Below, one piece after another: positions 45,611 to 54,423 of a stretch of 64,000 bases of DNA. The position numbers and the translations under genes were made by a program. How positions within the stretch are numbered: the first letter of the stretch is position 1; every line of letters begins with the position of its first letter. Source of the stretch: an uncultured Lacinutrix sp. (GTDB taxonomy: Bacteria; Bacteroidota; Bacteroidia; Flavobacteriales; Flavobacteriaceae); assembly GCF_947500325.1 (NCBI RefSeq), contig NZ_CANMRQ010000003.1, forward strand, positions 62,001-126,000, read 5' to 3'. A model generated the notes under the pieces. The model did no database searches. It saw nothing but the letters and a program-made list of their open reading frames with translations, and was not told where the DNA came from.

Positions 45611-45725
45611 ACGTCATTACGAGCTTTTCATTAGAAAAAAGCGTGGTAATCTGTTGATTTGAAATGCGGTTACAATTATTACTTCTATTCAATAGATTGC
45701 CACGTCCTACGTCCTCGCAATGACG
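45611..45725. repeat. long imperfect palindrome upstream of GIY-YIG copy 1
   Basis: Its ends are ACGTCATTACGAGC and CTCGCAATGACG, with inner arms GCGTGGTAATCT and AGATTGCCACG that also pair. It lies 38 nt before the nuclease start. Confidence 0.65.
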
Positions 45726-45761
45726 ATACATTTATATTTTTTACTTCTTACTATCATGCTT

Positions 45762-45936
45762 ACGTCATTACGAGCTTTTCCTTAGAAAAAAAGCGTGATA
45801 ATCTTTTGAGTTGAAATACGATTCAAACCATTACTACTACTCATGAGATTATTCACGTATACTATTTTATTAAATCGGAGTTCATGAATGCTATGCATAT
45901 GCCACGACGTTCTTTCCATAACTCCTCGCAATGACA
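45762..45936. repeat. long imperfect palindrome downstream of GIY-YIG copy 2
   Basis: It is the second copy of the 45098-45268 element with a few substitutions. It ends 6 nt from the nuclease stop codon. Confidence 0.65.
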
Positions 45937-45941
45937 TAAAG

Positions 45942-46241
45942 TTAACTAAAGTAAAACAACCATCCATCCGATAAATCATTCCATTCAGAATTCATATCTG
46001 CAATGAGTTTTTCTTTATTTTTTCTATTACCTTTTTTAATTTGTTTCTCTCTAACTATAGCTTCATCTATTGAATTAAAAGCTTCAAAATAAACTAATTT
46101 ATCACAGTTGTATTTAGATGTAAACCCTTTATATGTTTTATTTTTATGTTGGTATACTCTTTTTGTTAGATTAGAAGTAACACCAACATATATCACCGTG
46201 TTATTTTTATTGGTCATGAAATACACATTAGATTCTTTCAT
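45942..46241 (-). CDS. GIY-YIG nuclease family protein, copy 2
   Basis: It is 99 residues and identical to copy 1 except at residue 5 (Asn for His) and residue 82 (Asp for Tyr). The catalytic Arg28 and Glu65 are kept in both, so neither looks like a pseudogene. Having two intact copies argues that the protein is either recently duplicated by recombination between the flanking palindromes or spread by an active process. Function is as for copy 1. Confidence 0.85.
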   Translation of the reverse strand: MKESNVYFMTNKNNTVIYVGVTSNLTKRVYQHKNKTYKGFTSKYNCDKLVYFEAFNSIDEAIVREKQIKKGNRKNKEKLIADMNSEWNDLSDGWLFYFS

Positions 46242-46278
46242 TGTTTATTCTCTTCTTTACTTCTTAATACTCAGGCTA

Positions 46279-46393
46279 ACGTCATTACGAGCTTTTCATT
46301 AAAAAAAAGCGTGGTAATCTTTTGATTTGAAATGCGGTTACAATTATTACTTCTATTCAATAGATTGCCACGTCCTACGTCCTCGCAATGACG
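46279..46393. repeat. long imperfect palindrome upstream of GIY-YIG copy 2
   Basis: It is the second copy of the 45611-45725 element. A further short arm with TCCTCGCAATGACAT lies at 46435-46449, right at the end of the next gene. Confidence 0.65.
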
Positions 46394-46449
46394 ATGTATT
46401 TATGTTTTTAACCTAACTATTTCATATTTCCTGCGTCCTCGCAATGACA

Positions 46450-47520
46450 TTACTTGTTAAAACTTCCATCATCTACACTTTTAATAAAGTCTATCAAGCC
46501 TTTAAAGAATACTTTCTGGTCATCAAACTGTGATAAATGACTGCCGTTTGGGCATAATAAGAAGTCGCCGTTTTTCACTTCTTCACTAATCCATTTCATA
46601 TGCTCAGGATCCATGGTATCGTGAGTCGCTCCTATAGTTAATGTAGGTACTGTTATTTCTTTAAGTCTGTCTTTTACATCCCAATTTTTAAGTGTCGCAT
46701 CGCCTTTTATACCAAATTCACTTGGGCCTTGCATAGTAACATAAACCTCTGGATTAAGATGTTTAAAGGCTCTATTTATGGGTTCTGGCCATTGGTCTAC
46801 TGGCATTCTAATCACGTGTTCTGTATAGTAGTTTTGAACAATTAAATCTAAGTAACGTGGATTAGCATAATCTTCTTTCTCTTCGTAACTCATAATCTCT
46901 TTAAGTACTTCTGGATCTAGTTTTGGCGCTAATACTTTGTCACTATACTCTTGATATTCTGGTATAGACGCTACCATATTAGAAATGATTAAGCCTTTTA
47001 AGTTCTTTTGGTACTTTAAGGCATATTGCATGCCTAAAATGCCGCCCCAACTTTGTCCATACAAATAGAAATTATCTTTATCTAAACCTAAAGCTATTCT
47101 CACCTGCTCTACTTCTTCTACAAAACGGTCTAAATCCCATAGCGATAAGTCTTTGGGTTGGTCGCTGTAATACGAGCCTAATTGGTCGTAGTAATAGTAT
47201 TCTATATTTTCTTGCGGAAAATAGCCATCAAAACACTCGTAAATCTCATGTGTCATTCCTGGTCCACCATGTAACAACAACACTTTCATGGTTGGATTAT
47301 TACCCACACGTTTGGTCCAAACTTTAAATTCTCCTTTTGGTGTGGTGATTGGTATCATTTTAATACCGCCAAGAAATTGATCTTTATCTTGTGGTTGTAA
47401 GTAGTTTTCTACAGAAGCACTAATTGTTTCTATTTCGTGTTCGTGAGTGTGTTCGTGTTCTTGTTTGCAGCTAAAACTGATTGTTAGTATTAAACTGAGA
47501 ATTAAAATTTTGGTTTTCAT
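46450..47520 (-). CDS. proline iminopeptidase-family alpha/beta hydrolase, lipoprotein
   Basis: This 356-residue lipoprotein has the signal MKTKILILSLILTISFSC (Cys18). A short His-rich stretch (EHEHTHEHE) follows the lipid anchor and could bind metal. The peptidase S33 motifs are the HGGPGMTHE oxyanion loop, GQSWGGILGMQYAL (catalytic Ser), Asp in TIGATHDTMDPEH and His in CPNGSHLSQFDDQ. It would remove N-terminal proline or act on small peptides at the cell surface. It lies 43 nt past the end of the defence operon on the same strand. Confidence 0.82.
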   Translation of the reverse strand: MKTKILILSLILTISFSCKQEHEHTHEHEIETISASVENYLQPQDKDQFLGGIKMIPITTPKGEFKVWTKRVGNNPTMKVLLLHGGPGMTHEIYECFDGYFPQENIEYYYYDQLGSYYSDQPKDLSLWDLDRFVEEVEQVRIALGLDKDNFYLYGQSWGGILGMQYALKYQKNLKGLIISNMVASIPEYQEYSDKVLAPKLDPEVLKEIMSYEEKEDYANPRYLDLIVQNYYTEHVIRMPVDQWPEPINRAFKHLNPEVYVTMQGPSEFGIKGDATLKNWDVKDRLKEITVPTLTIGATHDTMDPEHMKWISEEVKNGDFLLCPNGSHLSQFDDQKVFFKGLIDFIKSVDDGSFNK

Positions 47521-47563
47521 ATTCTGGTAGGATTAGAATATAAAGTTAGGGAAAAACAAGTAA

Positions 47564-48556
47564 TCATTCTTGTAACATTATCCTTCTAGTGAATTCTTTA
47601 AAGCTAACACATCTATTTGGAGGCACAGATGCTGCTATCCAATTTTTACCTCTTCCTTTTTTAATTCCAGGATCTTTTCTTAATGGTTTATTTAATTTAA
47701 CAGGCTCATCCATAAAATAATAAGTATAAACTTTATTGTCTTTATCTAACTTGACACCTCTAATCCACAATTTTATCAATTCTTGATCTTTAGAGAATTT
47801 CGATAACTCAGTACTCGTATTTGTAATTTCATGAGGCTTCATTGTTAGAGTTCCAAGAACTTTAGATAAATAACTAATGCCTTCACCTTCTTCTTGTTTG
47901 GCTTTTCTGGTAAAGTGTGGTGCGAAGTAGAGAGGAATACCAAATGTTTCAAAGCGCCTGTATACTTTATAATTTTTATACCTATCCATTTCTGTAGGAT
48001 CTGAAACATCTTGTATTAATATTTCTTTTTGTTCATTCATATTGTACGTTCTTAATGCGAATTGAGAGAACTCTTTTATTAATAGGATTGCTAGGTGTTT
48101 TCTTGAGGTGTATAAATCAATAATTTCTAACCAACCTAAATAGGTTACCTCTACATTCTCAACTTTTTGTTTGGTTGAGTCTCGCTCTTGTGTGATAAAA
48201 CATAAAATATTTTGTGGACACTCTGGGTTAAAATCTCTTATGTATTGTGTGCGTTGTTCTGTGACTTTGCCTTTTCTAACTTTACATTCTATAATGATGT
48301 GAAACCTATTTGGATAACTTATTTCTATATCTGTGCGGTTTCTATCGCGTTTACGTTCTATTTCAACTTTAATCTTACTAAAGTTGTTTTCTGTATTTTT
48401 TAGTTTTATACCAAGATGTTTTAAAAACGAAAACATAGCTTCTCGCTCACTGCCTAATACAAACGCAAAACCTTTAGATAAAGCGACTTCATTTTTGCCT
48501 AAAAGCGAAAATCGGTTAAGGATAGAATGGTTTTGTCCTGTTTCTTTTATGATCAT
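47564..48556 (-). CDS. PD-(D/E)XK-like nuclease, last gene of the defence operon
   Basis: This 330-residue protein has a PD-(D/E)XK core near its N-terminus: RTDIEISYPN (D76), then FHIIIECKVRKG (E90-x-K92), then Gln in VTEQRTQY (Q101). This matches the restriction-endonuclease fold. The C-terminal 180 residues are unrecognised and could recognise DNA or a partner. It overlaps the HNH gene by 4 nt (ATGA), so it is translated with it. No known Septu or type I RM system is recalled to carry this gene, but relatives may exist. Confidence 0.7.
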   Translation of the reverse strand: MIIKETGQNHSILNRFSLLGKNEVALSKGFAFVLGSEREAMFSFLKHLGIKLKNTENNFSKIKVEIERKRDRNRTDIEISYPNRFHIIIECKVRKGKVTEQRTQYIRDFNPECPQNILCFITQERDSTKQKVENVEVTYLGWLEIIDLYTSRKHLAILLIKEFSQFALRTYNMNEQKEILIQDVSDPTEMDRYKNYKVYRRFETFGIPLYFAPHFTRKAKQEEGEGISYLSKVLGTLTMKPHEITNTSTELSKFSKDQELIKLWIRGVKLDKDNKVYTYYFMDEPVKLNKPLRKDPGIKKGRGKNWIAASVPPNRCVSFKEFTRRIMLQE

Positions 48557-49542
48557 TTTATCAATTTAAGTTGTCTAGCTATATCTTGAGTATATTTAGA
48601 CATTGGCCTTTTACTCAACTCTTCTGGTTTTGAATAATTACCTATTAATAATCTATCAATAATTGTAGCATCAGGGAAAATTTTTGAAAATTCTTTTTCA
48701 AGAATTCTTCTATAAGTTTGAGGGTTTGCTTTAGCTTTTAAAATAAGTTCTTCTGCTACATCTTTATGATTATCGTAAACTGAATCTATTTGAAAAAGCT
48801 CATTGTGATTTTCGAGTAAATCTACATCTCCAGAATTTGACTCTAAATTTACTTTTAGACGATGAAGCTCAAACTTTACCCAATAAGCTAATACAGATTT
48901 ATCCTCAATTTTAAAATTAAACAAATCAAGTTCGTCTGATGTTGTGTATAATTCAAATAAAGCTTCTTTATTTCCTTTTGCTAAGTTACAGTTTGCACAA
49001 GTTGGATATAAGTTAAAGAAAGTAGTGCATAAAAAAGGATATTTGGATTTTGGATAATAATGATCTAATTGTAGCTTTGCCAAAATCTTCTTAACTCTAC
49101 GTTTTTTTTTATCATAAAACCTTTTCTCAATTGCTAACGTAGATTGAGCATTACAATACACACAAGATTTTAAATTAGAACCTGAAAGATATTCGGGAAA
49201 CTCTTTTTCTCGTAAATCTTCATAACGCATAGCTTTGACAATCTCCTCATGAAACGTATATTTAGAATTTCCGAACTTCTTATTTATTTTACTAACTGCT
49301 AAAACTTTATTAAACTCTATAATGAAATCTTTCATTTCATCAGGATTTGCATTTAATATATTCTCATAATTATCAATAATTTTTCCTATATACAATTTGT
49401 AGTTATGGCTTCTTTTTCGCTTGAGCTTTTTTAATCGTTCAATAGGCAACTCAAAAGAACTCTTTCGTGTTTTTACAAATAGATTACTGTTGAATTTTTT
49501 CACAGTGTATGCCAACTCATCCGTTACTTTAATCCGCCTCAT
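48553..49542 (-). CDS. HNH endonuclease with zinc ribbon (PtuB-like)
   Basis: This 329-residue protein has a central HNH module. A CVYC pair (127, 130) comes first, then LDHYYPKSKYPF (catalytic H161), FFNLYPTCANCNLAKGNK (N177, C182 and C185). The two CxxC pairs form the zinc ribbon that frames the ββα-Me active site. The N-terminal 110 residues and the C-terminal 130 are helical. Such HNH proteins pair with SMC-like ATPases in Septu and in retron effector modules. It overlaps the ATPase gene and the next nuclease gene by 4 nt each. Confidence 0.8.
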   Translation of the reverse strand: MRRIKVTDELAYTVKKFNSNLFVKTRKSSFELPIERLKKLKRKRSHNYKLYIGKIIDNYENILNANPDEMKDFIIEFNKVLAVSKINKKFGNSKYTFHEEIVKAMRYEDLREKEFPEYLSGSNLKSCVYCNAQSTLAIEKRFYDKKKRRVKKILAKLQLDHYYPKSKYPFLCTTFFNLYPTCANCNLAKGNKEALFELYTTSDELDLFNFKIEDKSVLAYWVKFELHRLKVNLESNSGDVDLLENHNELFQIDSVYDNHKDVAEELILKAKANPQTYRRILEKEFSKIFPDATIIDRLLIGNYSKPEELSKRPMSKYTQDIARQLKLIK

Positions 49543-51476
49543 TTATTTAACTTTGCTAGTTGAACCTCCATCTCTCTGATTTTTTGAGCCAAAAGCTCCT
49601 TGTCCTTAAATAAAAACTTTTTATTATGCAAAGACTGAATCCTTTCTTGAATTAATGGTTCATCTATTATATCTATAACTTTTTGTGCTCTTGCAGGATT
49701 CCAATCTTTTAAATGTTTAATATTTTCTTCTGATTCTTCTTTCTTTTCATTGAAGGTTAAAAAGTTTATTAAATCAGTAATTAACTCCTGTGCAAACTCG
49801 CCCATAAAACCATCTTCTAAAAAGAAACTATGAGCTAGTAAATCGTGTACATTTGCACCAAATGATTTTACAGGTTTCTCTTCCTGATTAAGAATTATAT
49901 TTTTCCCTTCTTTTTTATTAAGGTAGATAATTTGATTATTAGGTAAATCAGATAAGGTAATTGGGTCGTGTGTAGTAAATATAATCTGAATTTCAGATCG
50001 CAAATCTTTAAAAAAATAAGGCAAAAATGTAGTTATAGATTTAACAAAAGATTTTCTCCATTTTGGATGAAATCCCATATCTGCTTCATCTAGCAACAAA
50101 ACGTAGAAATCTTTTTTTGAAATACTATTTATATCTAAATACTGTTTTTTGAAGTAATAATAAATTCTTGAATAAAAGTTTAATAAAGCAGTTTCACCTG
50201 AGCTTAAATCTCTTTCAGATGGCTCATAGCTTATTAAACCTTCAATCCTTTCTCTTTTACTAAATATTACTTCGCCTTTTTCTTTAATTCCACCATAGTA
50301 TTGATCGACCTTGTTTAAAAAGGAAGTATGATACTCAATTAATTGAATAGCCTGATCATTATTTAAATAAATTGATTTTGAATTCCAATCAAAATTTCTT
50401 GTATCTCTATCATTTTCAGCTTCTAATCCATCAATTACATCAAACAAATAATTAATCATTTGTTTTGTCTCGTCAACAGGTAGTAAAGCTATTTTTTGAG
50501 AGCCAACTTGAAAATAATGCAACTCTAATAACTTAAAAAGAGCTTCTTTTGGATCTAAGTCATTTATTAATTCTGTATATTCTTTATTCGTTATTTCAAG
50601 ATGACCTTCTTGCAAATACTGATTTTTTTTCTCCATTTGAATTATAAACAAGCTCAGTAAATCTTCTAACAAGTAATTTTTTAAAAGATTTTTTTGAAGA
50701 ATCACATGGCTATAACCTTTAGGCCTATTTTTGTTTATCTCTCTTCCTTCGTCACTAATTAATTTATATAATGTATGAATTGCATATTGCAAATCAAATG
50801 GAGTATTATGAAAATTTATTCTATCCTTATCGTAATCGATATCTAATTTATACCTAATAAAAGAAAACCTTGCTCTTTCAAATTTAGGAAAATCAAATAC
50901 TGTTTGTAATTGTATGGCGTATTTTGAAATTTGAAACTCAAATATTCGGATAGAATTTTTTGCCTTCAACCAGCGTGATAAATTCACATCCTCATTCGCA
51001 ACAAATTTATTTTTAGAAGCTTCAATGTCTTCTTCCAGAATTGTGTCAAAACTTAAATCAACACCATCTAAAGGCTCTTTAAAATCTAAATATGGTGAAT
51101 AATAAAGTGTTTCAATTAGATTTATATCAAGTTTCCTTTCAGTAAAATCATAACCAGCTCCCAAAGAAGGACATAATGTGTAAGTAATATTATTATCTTC
51201 TACTATGAGTATATAATCACTCCCATACCCTTTTCCTTTTAAAAAACTAATGATATATCTTAATAAAGTTGTTTTACCAGAACCATTTTTTCCAACAATT
51301 GCCGATACTAAACTCAAATTAATTTGGTCATAAAGATTTTCAACCAAACCATGATTTTCTACTCTTGTTATTCCACGAATATCTGTAAAATCATATATAA
51401 ATTTACCACCAAAATTTATAGTTTGAGGCTCTTCAAAAAGGAAATTATCTTCAATATATATTGCAGCTAACCTCAT
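49539..51476 (-). CDS. AAA/ABC-type ATPase with SMC-like signature (PtuA-like)
   Basis: The 645-residue ATPase has Walker A GKNGSGKT at 62-69, a long helical insert (about 110-420), the ABC signature LSSGE at 424-428, Walker B VLLLDEADMGFHP at 459-471 and the H-loop TTHDP at 501-505. The layout is that of the SMC/OLD-like ATPases found in defence, with the C-terminal part (510-645) possibly an effector or partner-binding domain. There is no TOPRIM. It is read after hsdS with a 4-nt overlap and before the HNH gene with a 4-nt overlap, the order ATPase then HNH being that of Septu. Confidence 0.8.
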   Translation of the reverse strand: MRLAAIYIEDNFLFEEPQTINFGGKFIYDFTDIRGITRVENHGLVENLYDQINLSLVSAIVGKNGSGKTTLLRYIISFLKGKGYGSDYILIVEDNNITYTLCPSLGAGYDFTERKLDINLIETLYYSPYLDFKEPLDGVDLSFDTILEEDIEASKNKFVANEDVNLSRWLKAKNSIRIFEFQISKYAIQLQTVFDFPKFERARFSFIRYKLDIDYDKDRINFHNTPFDLQYAIHTLYKLISDEGREINKNRPKGYSHVILQKNLLKNYLLEDLLSLFIIQMEKKNQYLQEGHLEITNKEYTELINDLDPKEALFKLLELHYFQVGSQKIALLPVDETKQMINYLFDVIDGLEAENDRDTRNFDWNSKSIYLNNDQAIQLIEYHTSFLNKVDQYYGGIKEKGEVIFSKRERIEGLISYEPSERDLSSGETALLNFYSRIYYYFKKQYLDINSISKKDFYVLLLDEADMGFHPKWRKSFVKSITTFLPYFFKDLRSEIQIIFTTHDPITLSDLPNNQIIYLNKKEGKNIILNQEEKPVKSFGANVHDLLAHSFFLEDGFMGEFAQELITDLINFLTFNEKKEESEENIKHLKDWNPARAQKVIDIIDEPLIQERIQSLHNKKFLFKDKELLAQKIREMEVQLAKLNK

Positions 51477-52795
51477 ACCTCAACATATTTTGCATTCTCC
51501 TCCGCAACCATACCCAACTCTTCTTTAGCCTCACCAACAGTAACCTGCCCATTCATAAGCATAGGCAACAACCAATCGCGTAACTCGGCGAGTTTTTGGT
51601 TTTCTTCTAAGTTTAACGCGACTTTATCATTGTATTGACAAAAAATAGAAGTTGCTTTATTAATTAATTCATCATTCAAAGGAAGCGCAATTTTCAATTC
51701 CATAATATCGTTATGAGATATTGAGGGATAAGCAGAAACAGATCCTACTGCAATTTGTTGAAGCCTTGCACTCACATAATCTTGTGATAAAATTTGAAAT
51801 ATAAAATCATTAGTAATCTTAGAATCATTACTTCTAATCTGAGCAAAACCAGTAGATGCAATTAAATTTTCAATAGGTCTTTTTATAATTCCGTAATGTA
51901 ATTGATTAGGACGAACTGTAGAATATAAAATATCGTTTTTAGACACAATTCTTTGTGCTCTACTTGGAATTTTATCTCTATCAAAATCTAATTTCTGAAA
52001 AGAATCGATAACATTTTCAGTTAAACTACTTGTATCTAAATAATTGATTTTATCATATCGACTTTCTTTTGTTATATTCCATTTATTACAATCTGCAAAA
52101 CCGGAAACACTCCTAACTTCCCAACCCTCCGGAATCTCGCGTTTCAATGCCTCATTATAAACCATTTTACCACCAGACGCTTTATAAGGTTTACCATTAG
52201 CATCAGGAAAATCAAACTGTACAAACCAATAATCGTAAATGGTTTTTGCAATCTCTTCTAACTCTTGGTTTATTTTGTTGTTGACTTCTATTTTGGCATC
52301 TAAATCGGATAAGACTTTAACAAGAAAATCTTGCTGTTTTCTGGAAGGAATAGGAATTGGGCAATTCCCAAACGAATTAGCATTCAAATTCCCTCGAGTA
52401 CTTCCCAAGGAAAAATTTTCAACCCATTGTTTATAATGCTTTGTAATTGTATAATATCTTAAATACTTTGGATTCACTTTTTCAGGATCTAAAGAAAACT
52501 TAATCAAGAAGCCAGCAAAAGCTAATTCACCATTTTTTATTTCGTGAAAGTAACTTTTACCTGTTGAATTTCCTGTTCTTGCAAAAACTATATCACCTTC
52601 CTCTAATAGATACTTTTCAATTTGAGAATCACTAACACTTTTTTTATCTGAATCTAATAATTTTCCATCTTCTGAAATATCAGTGATTCTTAAATAACGT
52701 ATTTTAGTTTCATCAAAATCTTCAGCAGATGCAGGAATACCATAAATTCCGCATTTATTTGGAAAGCATAATTCTTTTAAGGCCTTACTTTTCAT
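51473..52795 (-). CDS. hsdS: type I restriction-modification specificity subunit HsdS
   Basis: This 440-residue protein contains two target-recognition domains joined by conserved helices. The first ends in the motif SRKQQDFLVKVLSDLDAKIEVNNKINQELEEIAKTIYDYWFVQFDFPDANGKPY, the second in LNDELINKATSIFCQYNDKVALNLEENQKLAELRDWLLPMLMNGQVTVGEAKE. The repeated helix spacers are the typical HsdS dimer framework. The target sequence cannot be read. It overlaps hsdM by 11 nt and the downstream ATPase gene by 4 nt, so the added genes are coupled to the RM operon. Confidence 0.9.
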   Translation of the reverse strand: MKSKALKELCFPNKCGIYGIPASAEDFDETKIRYLRITDISEDGKLLDSDKKSVSDSQIEKYLLEEGDIVFARTGNSTGKSYFHEIKNGELAFAGFLIKFSLDPEKVNPKYLRYYTITKHYKQWVENFSLGSTRGNLNANSFGNCPIPIPSRKQQDFLVKVLSDLDAKIEVNNKINQELEEIAKTIYDYWFVQFDFPDANGKPYKASGGKMVYNEALKREIPEGWEVRSVSGFADCNKWNITKESRYDKINYLDTSSLTENVIDSFQKLDFDRDKIPSRAQRIVSKNDILYSTVRPNQLHYGIIKRPIENLIASTGFAQIRSNDSKITNDFIFQILSQDYVSARLQQIAVGSVSAYPSISHNDIMELKIALPLNDELINKATSIFCQYNDKVALNLEENQKLAELRDWLLPMLMNGQVTVGEAKEELGMVAEENAKYVEV

Positions 52796-54416
52796 AATTC
52801 AAATTTTTCAAATTATCTTGAATTTCTTTTTCCAACCTGCCGCTTTCAGCAAATAACTTTTCCAAATTGGTTCCAAAACCTTTAAGTTTTGTATTAAACT
52901 CTTCCGCAGTAATATCAACATATTCAATCTTGACTTCAAAATATTGCCCTGCACTCAACGAATAGTTTTTGGCTTCAATGTCTTCGTAGCTTACCACTAC
53001 AGAAAAATCCTCTTGTGTTTCTTTAGCATTAAAAACATCTATGATTTGTTGTTCTTCAGCATCGCTTAACAAGGTCTTTTGGTTGCCATTACTGTCTTTA
53101 ACTTTGCTTCCTAAATTAGAGGCATCTACCAACACAACATCTTTGGTATTGGTCTTATCTAAAAACAAAATACTCACATTGGTTCCTGTGGTTGCAAAAA
53201 TGTTGGATGGCATACTTACTACGCCTGCTAGCATTTTGCTTTCTACGAGCTTTTTTCTAATCTTTTTATCAATACCAGATTGAGCTGTAATAAAACCTGT
53301 GGGTACGACAATAGCGGCTTTACCTTTTGCTGTTAAACTGTGCATGATATGCTGAATAAACAATAGATAAATGGCCATAGAATCCTTTTTCTTGGCTGGC
53401 ACTTTAGGAATGCCAGCAAAAAATCGCTCCTTATTGGCTTTGCTGTCTAAATCTGCACTGTAATCGCTAAAATCTAACTTAAATGGTGGATTGGATACGA
53501 TATAATCAAACTGTTCTAATTGCCCATCATCTTGTTTATGATACGGACTTAAAATGGTATTACCTTGTATAATGTTTTGTATAGAATGTACTAGATTATT
53601 TAAAATCAAGTTTAAACGCAACAAGGCAGATGACTTCTGCGAAATGTCTTGTGAGTAAATGGTACATTTATCTTCACCTATGGCATGTGCTAGATTCATT
53701 AGTAAGGTTCCAGAACCAGCACTAGGATCGTAACAGGTTACGTTGTTTACATTATCATCAGTTACTAAACATGCAGCCATAATTTTGGCTACTGCATGCG
53801 GCGTGAAATACTCTGCATATTTTCCGCCACTATTAGAATTGTAATCTTTTATTAAATATTCAAAAATGGTTGCAAAAAAATCGAACTTCTGCGTGAAGAT
53901 ATGTTCAAAACTAAAATTAACGAGTTTATTTACAATGGCTTTGCAAAAGGCGTCTTTATTATCTGTGACGTATTTACTTAAGTTTTCAAACAACACTACT
54001 TTTTCGCCTCCTTGTGTGAGCACCGAAAAAATATCAATATTGTCTTTCGCGACATTTAGTAAGGTCTGATCAAAAATGTCTGCAAACTTATCCTTGTTTT
54101 GTTGCACAAATAATCGTGATAATAGATTTTTAGGCGCAATACGTGCTGTATTCTCACTAATCTGCATCGTGAGTAACTCTAAATCATCATCTGAATATTT
54201 CTTAAGTGCTTTATCAAAATCATCTGCTTTGGCTAAAGTAGGTTCTAATTGTTTTAACTCATAAACATATTTGTCGTTTAAGAATTTATATAAAAATACT
54301 TGGGTGATGATTTTAAATTCGTTTCCATCATTTCCTAAACCATAATTGGCACAGACGCTTTTTAAATTGTCTATGAGTTTCTTGGTTTCCGCTTCAAATT
54401 GTACTGTAGTTGTCAT
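52785..54416 (-). CDS. hsdM: type I restriction-modification methyltransferase HsdM
   Basis: This 543-residue N6-adenine methyltransferase has motif I DPSAGSGTLL at 230-239 and catalytic motif IV NPPF at 309-312, with an N-terminal HsdM_N domain and a C-terminal helical arm. It methylates the host target to block cutting by HsdR and also sits in the complex. It is 7 nt after hsdR and overlaps hsdS by 11 nt. Confidence 0.92.
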   Translation of the reverse strand: MTTTVQFEAETKKLIDNLKSVCANYGLGNDGNEFKIITQVFLYKFLNDKYVYELKQLEPTLAKADDFDKALKKYSDDDLELLTMQISENTARIAPKNLLSRLFVQQNKDKFADIFDQTLLNVAKDNIDIFSVLTQGGEKVVLFENLSKYVTDNKDAFCKAIVNKLVNFSFEHIFTQKFDFFATIFEYLIKDYNSNSGGKYAEYFTPHAVAKIMAACLVTDDNVNNVTCYDPSAGSGTLLMNLAHAIGEDKCTIYSQDISQKSSALLRLNLILNNLVHSIQNIIQGNTILSPYHKQDDGQLEQFDYIVSNPPFKLDFSDYSADLDSKANKERFFAGIPKVPAKKKDSMAIYLLFIQHIMHSLTAKGKAAIVVPTGFITAQSGIDKKIRKKLVESKMLAGVVSMPSNIFATTGTNVSILFLDKTNTKDVVLVDASNLGSKVKDSNGNQKTLLSDAEEQQIIDVFNAKETQEDFSVVVSYEDIEAKNYSLSAGQYFEVKIEYVDITAEEFNTKLKGFGTNLEKLFAESGRLEKEIQDNLKNLNYEK

Positions 54417-54423
54417 ATATTAG

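Larger units (their letters stand above)
45028..46393. repeat. tandem duplication of a GIY-YIG nuclease plus palindrome unit
   Basis: Two direct repeats of about 665-668 bp (45061-45725 and 45726-46393) each hold the same order: a 35-nt linker, a long palindrome, a minus-strand GIY-YIG gene and a second palindrome. A lone half-arm at 45028-45060 is the right end of a further, lost unit. The copies are nearly identical, so the duplication is recent. Confidence 0.85.

Noticed and set aside
45028-46449. CRISPR array
   Set aside because: The repeats are two long copies of the same unit with palindromes, not short regular direct repeats with unique spacers, and no cas gene is present.
48553-51476. 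Retron effector pair
   Set aside because: The ATPase/HNH pair resembles a retron effector module, but no reverse transcriptase gene or msr-msd RNA region is visible nearby.
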